DNA from: Lachnospiraceae bacterium
GTDB taxonomy: Bacteria; Bacillota; Clostridia; Lachnospirales; Lachnospiraceae
Assembly: GCA_024691425.1 (NCBI GenBank)
Contig: JAILNQ010000056.1
Coordinates: 31,969-95,968 of the forward strand
Direction of reading: 5' to 3'
Length of the DNA: 64,000 nucleotides
The notes beneath the pieces are model-generated. The model was not told the origin of the DNA. It made no database searches and saw only the letters and a program-made list of their open reading frames with translations. Both the position numbers and the translations under genes were made by a program. Positions 48,027 to 57,011 of the stretch are shown here, in pieces (position 1 is the stretch's first letter; each line of letters starts with the position of its first letter).

Positions 48027-48059
48027 GGCGGAATGCCTGAACCGATCAGGCGTTCCGCC
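48027..48059 (+). terminator. Long hairpin between two lipoprotein genes
   Basis: GGCGGAATGCCTGA (48027-48040) pairs with TCAGGCGTTCCGCC (48046-48059) with one G-T and five loop bases. No strong T run follows (TTGTCAG), so it may be a weak terminator or mRNA-stabilising hairpin. Confidence 0.65.
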
Positions 48060-48098
48060 TTGTCAGATAAGAGAAGTTATTAATCCGGAGGTAATGCA

Positions 48099-49325
48099 AT
48101 GATTTTCAACAATAAAAAAGCACGTTCAGTCATAGCCGGAGCATGCACGCTCATGATGCTCGCATCTCTTACAGGATGCGGTGTTGCTCCTGCAGACACT
48201 GCTACTCCAACGGAGCCGGCGTCGGTACCCGAGCGTGGTGTTGACGGAGATGACTGGAGAACACAGGGACTGATCAACGATACGATCACACTGAATACCG
48301 GCGCGGACGGAGCAAGGTCCGTTCTCGTATGTTTTGTCGGGGATGAAGGAGACTATTCTTCTGTTGATCTGTACGAGGATAATGAGAAAGAGGAACTGAT
48401 TCAGTCCATCGCTCTTCCTATTAACGATCTTTCGGAGCTTGATGTTTCGGTGACAGATCTCAACGATGACGGAATCGATGATCTGGCTATCTACGGCAAG
48501 GGCAGTGACGGTAACGAATATACATGGTTTTATGAAGGAACTGCGGACGATCTTGAGTGCTTCGTGCCTTATGAAGAGGGCGATATGGATTTTGAGGATC
48601 CTGAGCTTGTCAATACTGAATTCGATCTGTCATTAACCGATGATAAACTCGGAGATAAGTACTTTGACTGTCACGGAAATACATTCCTCTGCGACGATGA
48701 AACTGCAGAGCGTTTTCCTGAACTTGCCGCGGCGCTTATTGAGATCGATGAGGCCGAGAAGGCAACGCATCAGCGTGATATCGACAGCTTCGCTGAGGAA
48801 GCTCTTGAAGCGGCACAAGAAGAAAAGACGTGTGTATACTATTGCTACGGGGAGACAGCTCTTCAGTATCAGGGATATGTCGTCAGCATGCTGAGATGCG
48901 AGAACAGCTTTTTCGGAGGCGCTCATCCTAATTACTGGTATGAGACGATAAATCTTGACACCCAGACCGGAGAGAACGTTCTGCTTTCAGACATTATTTC
49001 CGATAAGGATAAGCTTGATACAATCATAGCTGCAAAGCTGAGGGATGAATATCCTGAAATAGATTTCGTCGATCTTGAAGAGAACCTTGCAGAGATCGAT
49101 CTTGATGCCGAGCCGCTCAACCAGGAAAGAGCAGCATATCAGTTCACGATGGATCCCGCAAGCCTGACTTTCTACTTCAGCCCTTACGATCTGAATTCTT
49201 ATGCGGAAGGTGCGGAGGAGATAACGATATTCTATGATGAAATAAAGGATATCGTAATACCCGGCTCGATCTTTGAATTCATTCAGAGTGACGGCAGGGG
49301 TGATGATTTCGCCTACGAAGACTGA
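48099..49325 (+). CDS. Lipoprotein with RsiV-like (DUF3298) C-terminal domain
   Basis: A 408-residue lipoprotein with signal peptide and lipobox LTGC (Cys 27). The N-terminal half has short Asp-rich motifs (DLNDDGIDDLAIYG) typical of repeat domains that bind calcium. The C-terminal half (about 205-395) resembles the DUF3298 domain of RsiV/PdaC-type proteins, seen as GGAHPNYWYETINLDTQTG and SPYDLNSYAEG. RsiV relatives bind lysozyme; others act on peptidoglycan. Role here unknown. A GGAGG site lies before the ATG. The peptidase gene follows 45 bases later. Confidence 0.8.
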   Translation: MIFNNKKARSVIAGACTLMMLASLTGCGVAPADTATPTEPASVPERGVDGDDWRTQGLINDTITLNTGADGARSVLVCFVGDEGDYSSVDLYEDNEKEELIQSIALPINDLSELDVSVTDLNDDGIDDLAIYGKGSDGNEYTWFYEGTADDLECFVPYEEGDMDFEDPELVNTEFDLSLTDDKLGDKYFDCHGNTFLCDDETAERFPELAAALIEIDEAEKATHQRDIDSFAEEALEAAQEEKTCVYYCYGETALQYQGYVVSMLRCENSFFGGAHPNYWYETINLDTQTGENVLLSDIISDKDKLDTIIAAKLRDEYPEIDFVDLEENLAEIDLDAEPLNQERAAYQFTMDPASLTFYFSPYDLNSYAEGAEEITIFYDEIKDIVIPGSIFEFIQSDGRGDDFAYED

Positions 49326-49370
49326 TGGACGGTTTTGAACTGACATAATACCAAACGCAGGGAGATTAAG

Positions 49371-51455
49371 ATGGAAAACAAGAAACATAAACCTCTCATT
49401 ATAGGCCTCATCATCGCGGCATCCGCTATAGTTCTGCTATTCGGAGCACTGGTCATATATTCGATATTCTTTTTCAAGGATGATGATACGGATGTTGAAA
49501 GAGGACTTGCCGGAAAGAAAGGAAAGATAGCCGAAGAAGATGATGATTCTTCTTCGATGTCTTCTGAGGACCTCAGCAATGTGGAAGTATATGACGGGCA
49601 TCTTGACACTGTCATTCTGATCTACATGGTCGGTTCCAATCTGGAGTCGGCAAACGGCCTCGGAACCACCGATCTGCATGAGATCGGTGCGGCGATAAAG
49701 GCAAATGATCCGGGAGCAGCGACGAAGATCATCGTTGAGACCGGCGGCAGCAAACAATGGGGCAAGGACTTTCCGATCAATCCTGATAAGATCGGCCGTT
49801 ATGAGGTCGGGGCGGATGAACTTATCCTCAAGGACGAGCATGATGTTGAAAACATGTCAAAGCCCGATACGCTCGCCAATTTCATAAGATGGGGCATGAA
49901 GGCTTACCCTGCGGACCGCTACGGACTGATACTGTGGAACCACGGCGGCGGAACGATGCGAGGCTTCGGAGCCGACGAACTGTATTCCGGTTCGATGATG
50001 AGGCTTCAGCAGCTCAAGAAAGCCATTGAAAGTTCGGGAGCTCATTTTGCCTTTGTCGGATTCGATGCTTGCCTTATGGGAACTGTTGAGACGGCTTATA
50101 TGCTTTCGCCGTTTGCAGATTACATGATAGCTTCTGAGGAAATGGAGCCCGGAAACGGATGGGACTATACGAACTGGGTGAGCATGCTGTTAAAAGACCC
50201 GAAGACTTCAGTGGAGGATTTCGGAAAGCAGATCATAGATGATTTTGCGGCTTCGAATGAAAAAAGCGGAGATGTCTATACGCTTTCACTGATCAATCTT
50301 TCGAAAATCGGAGAAGTGTATGATGCGCTCGTGTCATATGCCGGCACGCAGAACCAGGCGATCGTGGACGGAAAATATAGCGATATCTCCAAGGCGAGGA
50401 GCGATGCGAGAAGTTTCGGACATAACAAGTATGAACAAGTCGATATAATCGATTTCACGGATAAAGCCGGACTTGACGGAAAAGACAATATAAAGAAAGT
50501 CATAGATGATGCGGTATCATATTTCAAGACGAATATGAAGGGCGCAAACGGCTTAGCAATGTATTATCCGTGCAATGATCTTGAGCATTATGACCGGATG
50601 AACAAGACGCTTGAAAAACTGGATTTCGATAAGGCATACAGAGACAGCCTTTCCGGATTCTGTACCGTAATGTCGCAGTCTGATGAAGAAACGAAGGACG
50701 GAAAAGGGTATACCGAGGAGGACTGGTACAGAAGCGATCTTGCAAGGTCCTATGAAGGAAAGACGCAGATCGGACTCGAGGAACATATTCCTTATACAAC
50801 ACTTCCGGACGGAACGATGATTCTGGACATGACGTATGATCAGCTCAAGAAAATGACATACATCGGAGTGGAAGTCTATGTAAACAATGAGGACGGAACA
50901 TGGTGCCAGATGGGTGCCGACCTGTTCCAGGATTCCGTTAAGGATGAAAACGGAGACGAATTCGTCAATGTGTCCTTTGACAGCTCATGGCTTATGATCA
51001 ACGGGACTTTCGCACCGTACTTCTATCAGGACGTCATATGGCTGTCTGACAACAGCATGATAGTGTACGGGTATGCGACTGCAGTACTCAATGATGACAC
51101 ACCTATCTGGATCCGTGTCGAATTCGTACTGCCTGAAGACAGTGTGGGATACACGCAGGTATGCGGCTACTGGGAACTTGAAGAAAACGGAGATATAAAG
51201 GGAGGCGGAACCGACCGTGACCTTCTTCAGTTCAAAGAGGGTGACAAGCTCACGTTCGCCACGACCATGGTCCATGAAGACACCGGCGAAACAGAGGGTG
51301 TTGAATGGGGTGACCCGATATACGTTCCCGAGGAAGGACTTACGGCGACATACGGATATATGCAGGATTCGGAATTCATGTTCTGCTACATCCTGGAAGA
51401 TGTATATAAGAACTGCTACTATACGGACTATGTAAGCTCATATGATCTTCAGTAA
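49371..51455 (+). CDS. Clostripain-family (C11) cysteine peptidase, membrane-anchored
   Basis: A 694-residue protein with an N-terminal anchor helix (about 9-36). The C11 domain contains the catalytic pair H191 (WNHGGG) and C234 (DACLMG), and the typical YMVGSNLES at its start. C11 enzymes cleave after Arg or Lys and often self-process. The C-terminal 230 residues are a beta-rich extension of unknown role. It is preceded by a GGGAG site and followed by a strong bidirectional hairpin. Surface proteolysis or maturation of nearby lipoproteins is possible. Confidence 0.92.
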   Translation: MENKKHKPLIIGLIIAASAIVLLFGALVIYSIFFFKDDDTDVERGLAGKKGKIAEEDDDSSSMSSEDLSNVEVYDGHLDTVILIYMVGSNLESANGLGTTDLHEIGAAIKANDPGAATKIIVETGGSKQWGKDFPINPDKIGRYEVGADELILKDEHDVENMSKPDTLANFIRWGMKAYPADRYGLILWNHGGGTMRGFGADELYSGSMMRLQQLKKAIESSGAHFAFVGFDACLMGTVETAYMLSPFADYMIASEEMEPGNGWDYTNWVSMLLKDPKTSVEDFGKQIIDDFAASNEKSGDVYTLSLINLSKIGEVYDALVSYAGTQNQAIVDGKYSDISKARSDARSFGHNKYEQVDIIDFTDKAGLDGKDNIKKVIDDAVSYFKTNMKGANGLAMYYPCNDLEHYDRMNKTLEKLDFDKAYRDSLSGFCTVMSQSDEETKDGKGYTEEDWYRSDLARSYEGKTQIGLEEHIPYTTLPDGTMILDMTYDQLKKMTYIGVEVYVNNEDGTWCQMGADLFQDSVKDENGDEFVNVSFDSSWLMINGTFAPYFYQDVIWLSDNSMIVYGYATAVLNDDTPIWIRVEFVLPEDSVGYTQVCGYWELEENGDIKGGGTDRDLLQFKEGDKLTFATTMVHEDTGETEGVEWGDPIYVPEEGLTATYGYMQDSEFMFCYILEDVYKNCYYTDYVSSYDLQ

Positions 51456-51470
51456 AACCGTATAAGAACA

Positions 51471-51500
51471 GAAGGGCCCGGGAAATCCCGGGCTCTTTTC
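51471..51500 (+). terminator. Bidirectional terminator between C11 peptidase and AraC genes
   Basis: GCCCGGGA (51476-51483) pairs with TCCCGGGC (51486-51493) and the stem extends by two further pairs. T-rich sequence follows on the plus strand. It lies between convergent genes and can serve both. Confidence 0.88.
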
Positions 51501-52377
51501 ATTCTATCTTTGTTTCAACGGATCTTATCATGGCATTTCTGAATTCCCTCGGGGAGATGCCCTTTATCTTTTTGAAAGTGCGGTTGAATGATGAGATGCT
51601 TGTAAATCCGCATTCAAATGCAATATCGATGAATTTCATCCTGGATTCCATGAACATGGACTCTGCACGTCTTATCCGCTCCTTCGTAAGATAATCAACG
51701 AAGGTGGTCTTTGTATAATCTTTGAACAGATGAGAGAAGTAGGATTTGCTGATCCCTATCTTCCGTGCCACGTCATCAAGGGTCAGAGGTTCGGTGCAGT
51801 TCTGCGATATATACAGGCATGCCTCGGCTATCATACGGGAGGATCTGTAGTAGCCTTCATCATCCGCATCGTTCTTTTCGATGTGGTTGTTCATGCACCA
51901 TTTAGCATACATTGAGAAGAACTTGAGCAGAAGAATGTAATTATTGGCTTCTTTAAAAGCAATATCTGAGGAGTTTTCGTCAACTATCTCCTTAAAGGTA
52001 ATCACCATGTTGCCGATGTCCGTATCATCTATGTCATAACGGCAGAAAGGATTTTTGACGAGAACCGGTTTGATCCTGTTAAAATCGTGCACAACGGTTA
52101 TGAGTTCCATCGGAAACTGGACCATCATGAAGGAGTCAGGGGACACATTGTTGATGCTGTGCAGATCCCCGGGATAGGATATGATGAAGTCGTTCGGCTT
52201 CATTTCATATTTCCTGAAATTCAGTTTGACTTCATTGCCTTCCTTAAGACTCAGCAGAATCTCGGCAAAGGGGTGCCAGTGCACGAGATTCGTATATCCT
52301 TCGGCAACCGTATGCGAGGTGTTGATTATTTTTTCTTTAGAGAAAGTCAGGTCTTCGAAATGGTTGTCCAATAGCAT
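51499..52377 (-). CDS. AraC-family transcriptional regulator
   Basis: A 292-residue regulator with an N-terminal cupin-type sensor domain (about 20-150, HWHPFAEILL) and a C-terminal pair of helix-turn-helix motifs (about 190-285, DDVARKIGISKSYFSHLFK and FTSISSFNRTFKKIKG). The start at 52377 is chosen because GGGAGG lies nine bases upstream; in-frame ATG codons at 52386 and 52407 are less well placed. It is divergent from the carbohydrate operon and most likely controls it in response to a sugar. Confidence 0.9.
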   Translation of the reverse strand: MLLDNHFEDLTFSKEKIINTSHTVAEGYTNLVHWHPFAEILLSLKEGNEVKLNFRKYEMKPNDFIISYPGDLHSINNVSPDSFMMVQFPMELITVVHDFNRIKPVLVKNPFCRYDIDDTDIGNMVITFKEIVDENSSDIAFKEANNYILLLKFFSMYAKWCMNNHIEKNDADDEGYYRSSRMIAEACLYISQNCTEPLTLDDVARKIGISKSYFSHLFKDYTKTTFVDYLTKERIRRAESMFMESRMKFIDIAFECGFTSISSFNRTFKKIKGISPREFRNAMIRSVETKIE

Positions 52378-52459
52378 TTCACTCATCCTCCCAAGATAGT
52401 TTAGCATTTTGTAAAATAAAAAGCAAAATCTGCATAGTTTTGCAGTAGTATCTTCACAT

Positions 52460-52507
52460 CGTCTGCCGGCTGTAAGAGATAGTATTAAGCTGTGATAAAA
52501 GCAGACG
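52460..52507. promoter_or_regulatory. Inverted repeat in the AraC/VOC intergenic region, operator candidate
   Basis: CGTCTGC (52460-52466) and GCAGACG (52501-52507) form an exact seven-base inverted repeat 34 bases apart, in the 208-base divergent spacer. A second small repeat, GCAAAA/TTTTGC, lies near 52423-52443. Such elements suit AraC-type binding, but the promoter boxes are not obvious. Confidence 0.4.
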
Positions 52508-52585
52508 GATTTAAGACAGAGAAAATCCCGGGACGTAAGTAAAGAATGAACAGTTTTTAATCACGAAATGGAGGAGGATACAAAA

Positions 52586-53050
52586 ATGGCAGGAACAGTA
52601 GGCACGAACCTTCTTGCTCAGGTCGGATTCATCGTAAAGGATGTGGAAGCGACAAAAAGGGCCTGGGCGGATTTCCTTGGAATGGAGGTTCCCGAAACGC
52701 AGCCGATCGGAGACTACGAAATCACTAAGACGGTATATAAAGGAGAGCCCGCACCGGAGGCATATTGCTATATGGCATTTTTCGATGTCGGCCCAAACCT
52801 TCAGCTTGAGCTGATCCAGCCCAATGAAAAGCCGTCAACATGGAGAAGCTTCCTTGAGGAAAAGGGAGAGGGAATACATCATGTGGCGTTCCAGGTCAAA
52901 GATTCGGCAAAGCGTGTTGCAGATGCAGAAGCAAAAGGACTGAAGCTCGTTCAGCATGGTACATACGGTGACGGAAGCGGAGAGTACAACTATCTTGAGG
53001 CCCCGGAGCTGAAGTGCATCGTTGAACTGCTTGAAAGCTACAACAGTTAA
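52586..53050 (+). CDS. VOC-superfamily protein (glyoxalase/methylmalonyl-CoA epimerase-like)
   Basis: A 154-residue VOC fold with paired halves. LLAQVGFIVKDVEATKRAW at the start and GIHHVAFQVKD in the second half carry the usual His/Glu metal positions (ELI and CIVEL near the ends of the halves). The ATG at 52586 follows GGAGGAGG by eight bases. Members do epimerisation, isomerisation or C-C chemistry on small metabolites through an enediolate. As first gene of the sugar operon, it probably acts on a sugar-derived intermediate. The exact reaction cannot be read from sequence. Confidence 0.85.
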   Translation: MAGTVGTNLLAQVGFIVKDVEATKRAWADFLGMEVPETQPIGDYEITKTVYKGEPAPEAYCYMAFFDVGPNLQLELIQPNEKPSTWRSFLEEKGEGIHHVAFQVKDSAKRVADAEAKGLKLVQHGTYGDGSGEYNYLEAPELKCIVELLESYNS

Positions 53051-53071
53051 TTAATCGGAGAAAAGCATTAT

Positions 53072-53890
53072 ATGAAACTCGGAACATCTTCACCTCTTCA
53101 GCATACCGGCGCCGCAGACTGGGCAAGAAAGCACAGGTCTTTGGGACTTCGCGCGATCAATTTTCATCTGACATGCAATGATGATGAAAGACTTGTCGAC
53201 GAGTATATCAGATGCGCCGACGAGGAAGGACTTACGATCGCCGAGGTCGGTATATGGAAGAATACCATGGATCCCGATGAGGATAAGCGCAGTGAGGCCA
53301 TACGGTATGCCATAGGGCAGCTGGAACTGGCCGACAGGATAAAGGCAAGATGCTGCGTAAATATAATCGGTGCTGTCGGGCCCAGATGGGATGGGGCATA
53401 CAAGGACAATTACAGCAAGGAAACGTGGGAGAAGGGTGTTGACACGATAAGGCAGATAATAGATGCCGTCAATCCCAAGAACACATATTTTACCATAGAG
53501 TCCATGCCGTGGATGATACCGGACGGCCCCGATGAATACCAAAAGCTCATCGAAGCAGTAGACAGGGAAAGGTTCGCGGTACATATGGATATCTTCAACT
53601 GGATGACGTCGCCTAGAAGATATTTCTACAACGAGGAATTCATCGATGAATGCTTCGAAAAGCTCGGACCTATGATCAGGAGCTGTCATATCAAGGATGT
53701 TAAGCTTGAGGACGATTATACGCTCCGGTTCAGGGAGACATATCCGGGAGACGGCAAAGTGAATATCAGGTATCTCATTGGGAGAGCCCTTTCATATGAT
53801 GCAGATATGACATTTATTGTGGAACATCTCGATACTGACGAGGAATACATCAGAAGCATCGGATATGTTCAGGGACTATGGAAAAGTTGA
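53072..53890 (+). CDS. Sugar isomerase/epimerase, AP-endonuclease-2-type TIM barrel
   Basis: A 272-residue TIM barrel of the xylose-isomerase-like superfamily. Metal-site elements are visible: the Glu in FTIESMPWMIPD, the Asp/His set HMDIFNWM and the CHIKDV segment, and a late Glu in FIVEHLDTDE. Relatives isomerise or epimerise ketoses, inosose or keto acids, or dehydrate sugars. It lies 21 bases after the VOC gene and just before the ABC transporter genes, indicating work on the imported sugar. Specific substrate unknown. Confidence 0.85.
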   Translation: MKLGTSSPLQHTGAADWARKHRSLGLRAINFHLTCNDDERLVDEYIRCADEEGLTIAEVGIWKNTMDPDEDKRSEAIRYAIGQLELADRIKARCCVNIIGAVGPRWDGAYKDNYSKETWEKGVDTIRQIIDAVNPKNTYFTIESMPWMIPDGPDEYQKLIEAVDRERFAVHMDIFNWMTSPRRYFYNEEFIDECFEKLGPMIRSCHIKDVKLEDDYTLRFRETYPGDGKVNIRYLIGRALSYDADMTFIVEHLDTDEEYIRSIGYVQGLWKS

Positions 53891-53912
53891 CTTTACAGAA
53901 AGGACGTAAAAA

Positions 53913-55274
53913 ATGAAGAGACGTATATCAGCAGTTTTGGCATTATTGATCGCATTATCTCTTGTACTGGCTGCATGCGCAACCGGAAGCACGGGAGGAG
54001 AAGCAGCAGCACCCGCAGATTCATCTGCAGCTGCATCGGGTTCGGCTGACCTTGTATGGTGGGGCTGGACACCCGGATCACCTTTGAATGAACAGTATAT
54101 AGCAGAATTCAATAAGGCTTTCCCCGACACGAAGATCACATGGAAGCAGACAACGGTTGATGATTATGATGCAGCAATAAAGCCTGCTCTTGCTAACGGA
54201 GAAGGCGTAGATATATTTGAGGTTTCGGCAGGAAGCGCTAACGGAGGCGTAGGGATTTTCGGCGGACAGGCCGTAAGCATGGACGAAGCTCTGAAGAACT
54301 ATTTAGGAGATGATTATGCAGACAAGCTCAACGAAGCATCGCTCAAGAGCATGACAGTAAACGGTGAGCTCAAGGCTCTCGGAGTAGGAACTGTTTACGC
54401 AGGAAACCTCTGGATCAACCAGGATCTTTTCGATAAGTACAATGTTAAGGTTCCCACGAACTTCGATGAGTGGAAGCAGGCATGTGATACGTTCAAGGAG
54501 AACGGTATCATCGGTTTCGTACAGGGTGCGGGACAGGGCGCTTTCAACATGGATACATACCATGCTATCTGCGATAACATTCAGCCCGGATTATTCACGA
54601 AAGCAACCAGAGGAGAAGCAAAATGGACGGATCCTGTATTCGTACAGGCTCTGGATCTTTGGAAGAAACTGTTTGATGAGGGAATCATGCAGGACGGCGC
54701 TCTCGGAATACAGCAGTATCCTGAGGCAAACAACATGTTCCTTTCAGGACAGGCGGCAATGGTCATGATGGGCAGCTGGTATACGATGAACTGCCTGCCG
54801 GATACGATGAGGGCTAACATGGAAGCGGCTTCATCAACAGATGAGCCTTTCGCAATGGTTCCGATCAACTTCCCTGATATCGCCGGCACCGGAAACGTCG
54901 GATATGTATTCTGCGATATCGACTATGCTACGGCGGTTTCACAGAATGCTTCAGATATTCAGGCGGCAACTGATTTCGCGCTCTGGCTCGGTGCTTCTGA
55001 GGAAGGTCAGCAGATGATCGCTGATTCGCTCAACCTCGTGCCTGTGCTCAAATCTGTCAGCCCTAACTGGGATAAGGTCGTTCTGACAAATCCTGAAAAG
55101 CAGAACAAGCCTGTTCAGGAATACCTGACGAACGCTATGGCAAATCCTGACAACCCTCGTTTCGGCGGCATCTCAGCTGACCTTAACCAGGCTATGATGG
55201 ATGTTCTTGCAGGCGTTGCATCCGGAACGCTCTCATCTGCAGATGGTGCGGCCCGCCTTGCAGAAGTTGAATGA
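53913..55274 (+). CDS. Sugar ABC transporter substrate-binding lipoprotein (family 1)
   Basis: A 453-residue binding protein with signal peptide and lipobox LAAC (Cys 22), an Ala/Ser-rich linker, and a bilobal carbohydrate-binding fold (VWWGWTPGSPLNEQYIAEFN; later GQAAMVMMGSWY, typical of these proteins). Such proteins capture oligosaccharides at the cell surface. It is followed by a strong hairpin and two permease genes, the usual order for a CUT1 importer. The ligand is likely an oligosaccharide handled by the downstream GH120 enzyme. Confidence 0.92.
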   Translation: MKRRISAVLALLIALSLVLAACATGSTGGEAAAPADSSAAASGSADLVWWGWTPGSPLNEQYIAEFNKAFPDTKITWKQTTVDDYDAAIKPALANGEGVDIFEVSAGSANGGVGIFGGQAVSMDEALKNYLGDDYADKLNEASLKSMTVNGELKALGVGTVYAGNLWINQDLFDKYNVKVPTNFDEWKQACDTFKENGIIGFVQGAGQGAFNMDTYHAICDNIQPGLFTKATRGEAKWTDPVFVQALDLWKKLFDEGIMQDGALGIQQYPEANNMFLSGQAAMVMMGSWYTMNCLPDTMRANMEAASSTDEPFAMVPINFPDIAGTGNVGYVFCDIDYATAVSQNASDIQAATDFALWLGASEEGQQMIADSLNLVPVLKSVSPNWDKVVLTNPEKQNKPVQEYLTNAMANPDNPRFGGISADLNQAMMDVLAGVASGTLSSADGAARLAEVE

Positions 55275-55289
55275 TAAGATGATTCATCC

Positions 55290-55319
55290 GATGGGGCTTC
55301 TTTGGAAAGAAGCCCCATC
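55290..55319 (+). terminator. Strong hairpin between binding-protein and permease genes
   Basis: GATGGGGCTTCTTT (55290-55303) pairs fully with AAAGAAGCCCCATC (55306-55319). The T tail is short. It likely causes partial termination or protects the mRNA end, giving more binding protein than permease. Confidence 0.8.
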
Positions 55320-55338
55320 TTATTCAGGAGATAACATC

Positions 55339-56205
55339 ATGAAGAAAAAACTATCGATCAGAAATAACGGTATGGTCTGGATTCTTCCGGCTTTTCTGTT
55401 CCTTGCGGTCATGATTTATTATTCCATCCTTTTTACGTTCAACCTTTCGACCATGGAATGGGATGGACTGAGTCCCGTCAGGGAAAGGGTCGGACTTGCG
55501 AACTATGCAAAGATGTTCAAGGACTTAGTGTTCTGGAAAGCAATCAGAAACACGGTTGTTTACTTTGCGATAACCTTTGTCGTACAGAATCTGCTCGGAT
55601 TTGTTTTTGCCGCGATACTTCATTCGGACGTCAAGCTCCCTACGGTGCATAAGTGCATTATCTTCATACCGACGATCCTGGCACCTGCCACAATGGCACC
55701 GGTATTTCGGCTTATGTTCTCGCCACAGGGTATGCTGCAGAAGTTTTTTGATACTGTGCATATCCCGATCACGGTAGACTGGCTTTCAAAGCCGCAGACG
55801 GCTCTTTACGTTCTTATGGCGATAGTTGTCTGGGAGTTCACCGGAATGAGCTTCATCCTCTATTATGCGGCGATGAGCCAGATCGATAAGGAGATGCTCG
55901 AGGCTGCGCAGATCGATGGTGCCGGGAACATCAGGACATTAGTCAGCATGGTTTTTCCGGGGTGCAAAGGAACTACAGTATCGCTTGCCATGCTCGGTGT
56001 CATCGGTGCGCTCAAGACTTTTGACATACCGTACCTTATAACGACCGGAGGACCCGATCATGCAACCGAATTCCTCGGTACATACATATACAGGCAGGGA
56101 ATCAGACAGTCCCATCTCGGATACGCGGCGGCTCTGTCCGTTATGCTCCTCATAATGGCAGTGATCGGAGCGTACTTCACGAACAAGGCTAATAAAGGAG
56201 AGTGA
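55339..56205 (+). CDS. Sugar ABC transporter permease, MalF/UgpA-like
   Basis: A 288-residue CUT1 permease with six membrane helices and the EAA loop (MLEAAQIDGAGNIRTLVSMV, about 190-210) that docks to the ATPase. The ATG at 55339 has AGGAG upstream; a longer in-frame start at 55201 would overlap the previous gene and the hairpin. It forms a pair with the next permease. No ATPase gene lies in the operon. Confidence 0.92.
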   Translation: MKKKLSIRNNGMVWILPAFLFLAVMIYYSILFTFNLSTMEWDGLSPVRERVGLANYAKMFKDLVFWKAIRNTVVYFAITFVVQNLLGFVFAAILHSDVKLPTVHKCIIFIPTILAPATMAPVFRLMFSPQGMLQKFFDTVHIPITVDWLSKPQTALYVLMAIVVWEFTGMSFILYYAAMSQIDKEMLEAAQIDGAGNIRTLVSMVFPGCKGTTVSLAMLGVIGALKTFDIPYLITTGGPDHATEFLGTYIYRQGIRQSHLGYAAALSVMLLIMAVIGAYFTNKANKGE

Positions 56206-56209
56206 TCGC

Positions 56210-56998
56210 ATGCTGAGAATAAAATCAGGAAAAAAGAAACTGCTTCTCCAGCTCCTGCTGCTCGTTATGACAATACCGTACCTTCTTCCGCTCCTGCAGA
56301 TGTTCTTAGGGTCGCTCGGGGGCAGAGGATTATATAACTATGCGGCCGTTTGGAATACCGGGGTTGTTCCGACGTATTTCCGGAACTCGATAATAATCTC
56401 GGCCGGAGTGATTTTAATAGTTTACGTGCTCAGCATGACAGCCGGCTTCGGATTCGCGAAGCTGAACATTCTTGGAAAGGAAGCGTTTTTCTGGCTGATA
56501 CTGGTTGCGCTGACATTACCGGAAGTCATACTGCTTACACCGTTATTCGTAACGTTCCAGAGGATGCACCTTTTCAGTACCTTCTTTTCAGTTATTTTTC
56601 CTCTGGCTGCTCTGCAGCTTCCGTTCACGACGCTCCTCATCAGGAACTTTGATGAAGGGATTCCGACTGAGCTGATGGAGGCCGCAAAGATTGACGGGGC
56701 TACGACGACACAGGCATTCCGCCATGTCATCCTGCCTCTTACGAAGCCTATCGGCTCCGCGGTTGTCATGCTGACGCTTATCAATTCATGGAATTCGTAC
56801 CTGCTGCCTCTGCTTTTTTTGCAGAAGCCTACGATGCAGACGGTCACGCTGCTTCCGCAGTATTTCCAGGGCGAGTTCACGAACGATCAGACAAAGATAT
56901 TAGCGGCTGCAGTAATGACGGCGATCCCGGAGATCGTTGCATATCTGTGCATGCAGAAGAATTTTGAGAAAGGCATGAGCGCAGGAGCTCTGAAATAG
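56210..56998 (+). CDS. Sugar ABC transporter permease, MalG/UgpE-like
   Basis: A 262-residue permease with six helices and the EAA loop (LMEAAKIDGATTTQAFRHVI). It starts four bases after the first permease with GGAG upstream. Together they form the channel of the importer whose binding protein is at 53913. As in many Firmicutes CUT1 systems, an ATPase shared from elsewhere (MsmK/MsiK type) would be needed. Confidence 0.92.
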   Translation: MLRIKSGKKKLLLQLLLLVMTIPYLLPLLQMFLGSLGGRGLYNYAAVWNTGVVPTYFRNSIIISAGVILIVYVLSMTAGFGFAKLNILGKEAFFWLILVALTLPEVILLTPLFVTFQRMHLFSTFFSVIFPLAALQLPFTTLLIRNFDEGIPTELMEAAKIDGATTTQAFRHVILPLTKPIGSAVVMLTLINSWNSYLLPLLFLQKPTMQTVTLLPQYFQGEFTNDQTKILAAAVMTAIPEIVAYLCMQKNFEKGMSAGALK

Positions 56999-57011
56999 AC
57001 GGAGGAATAAT

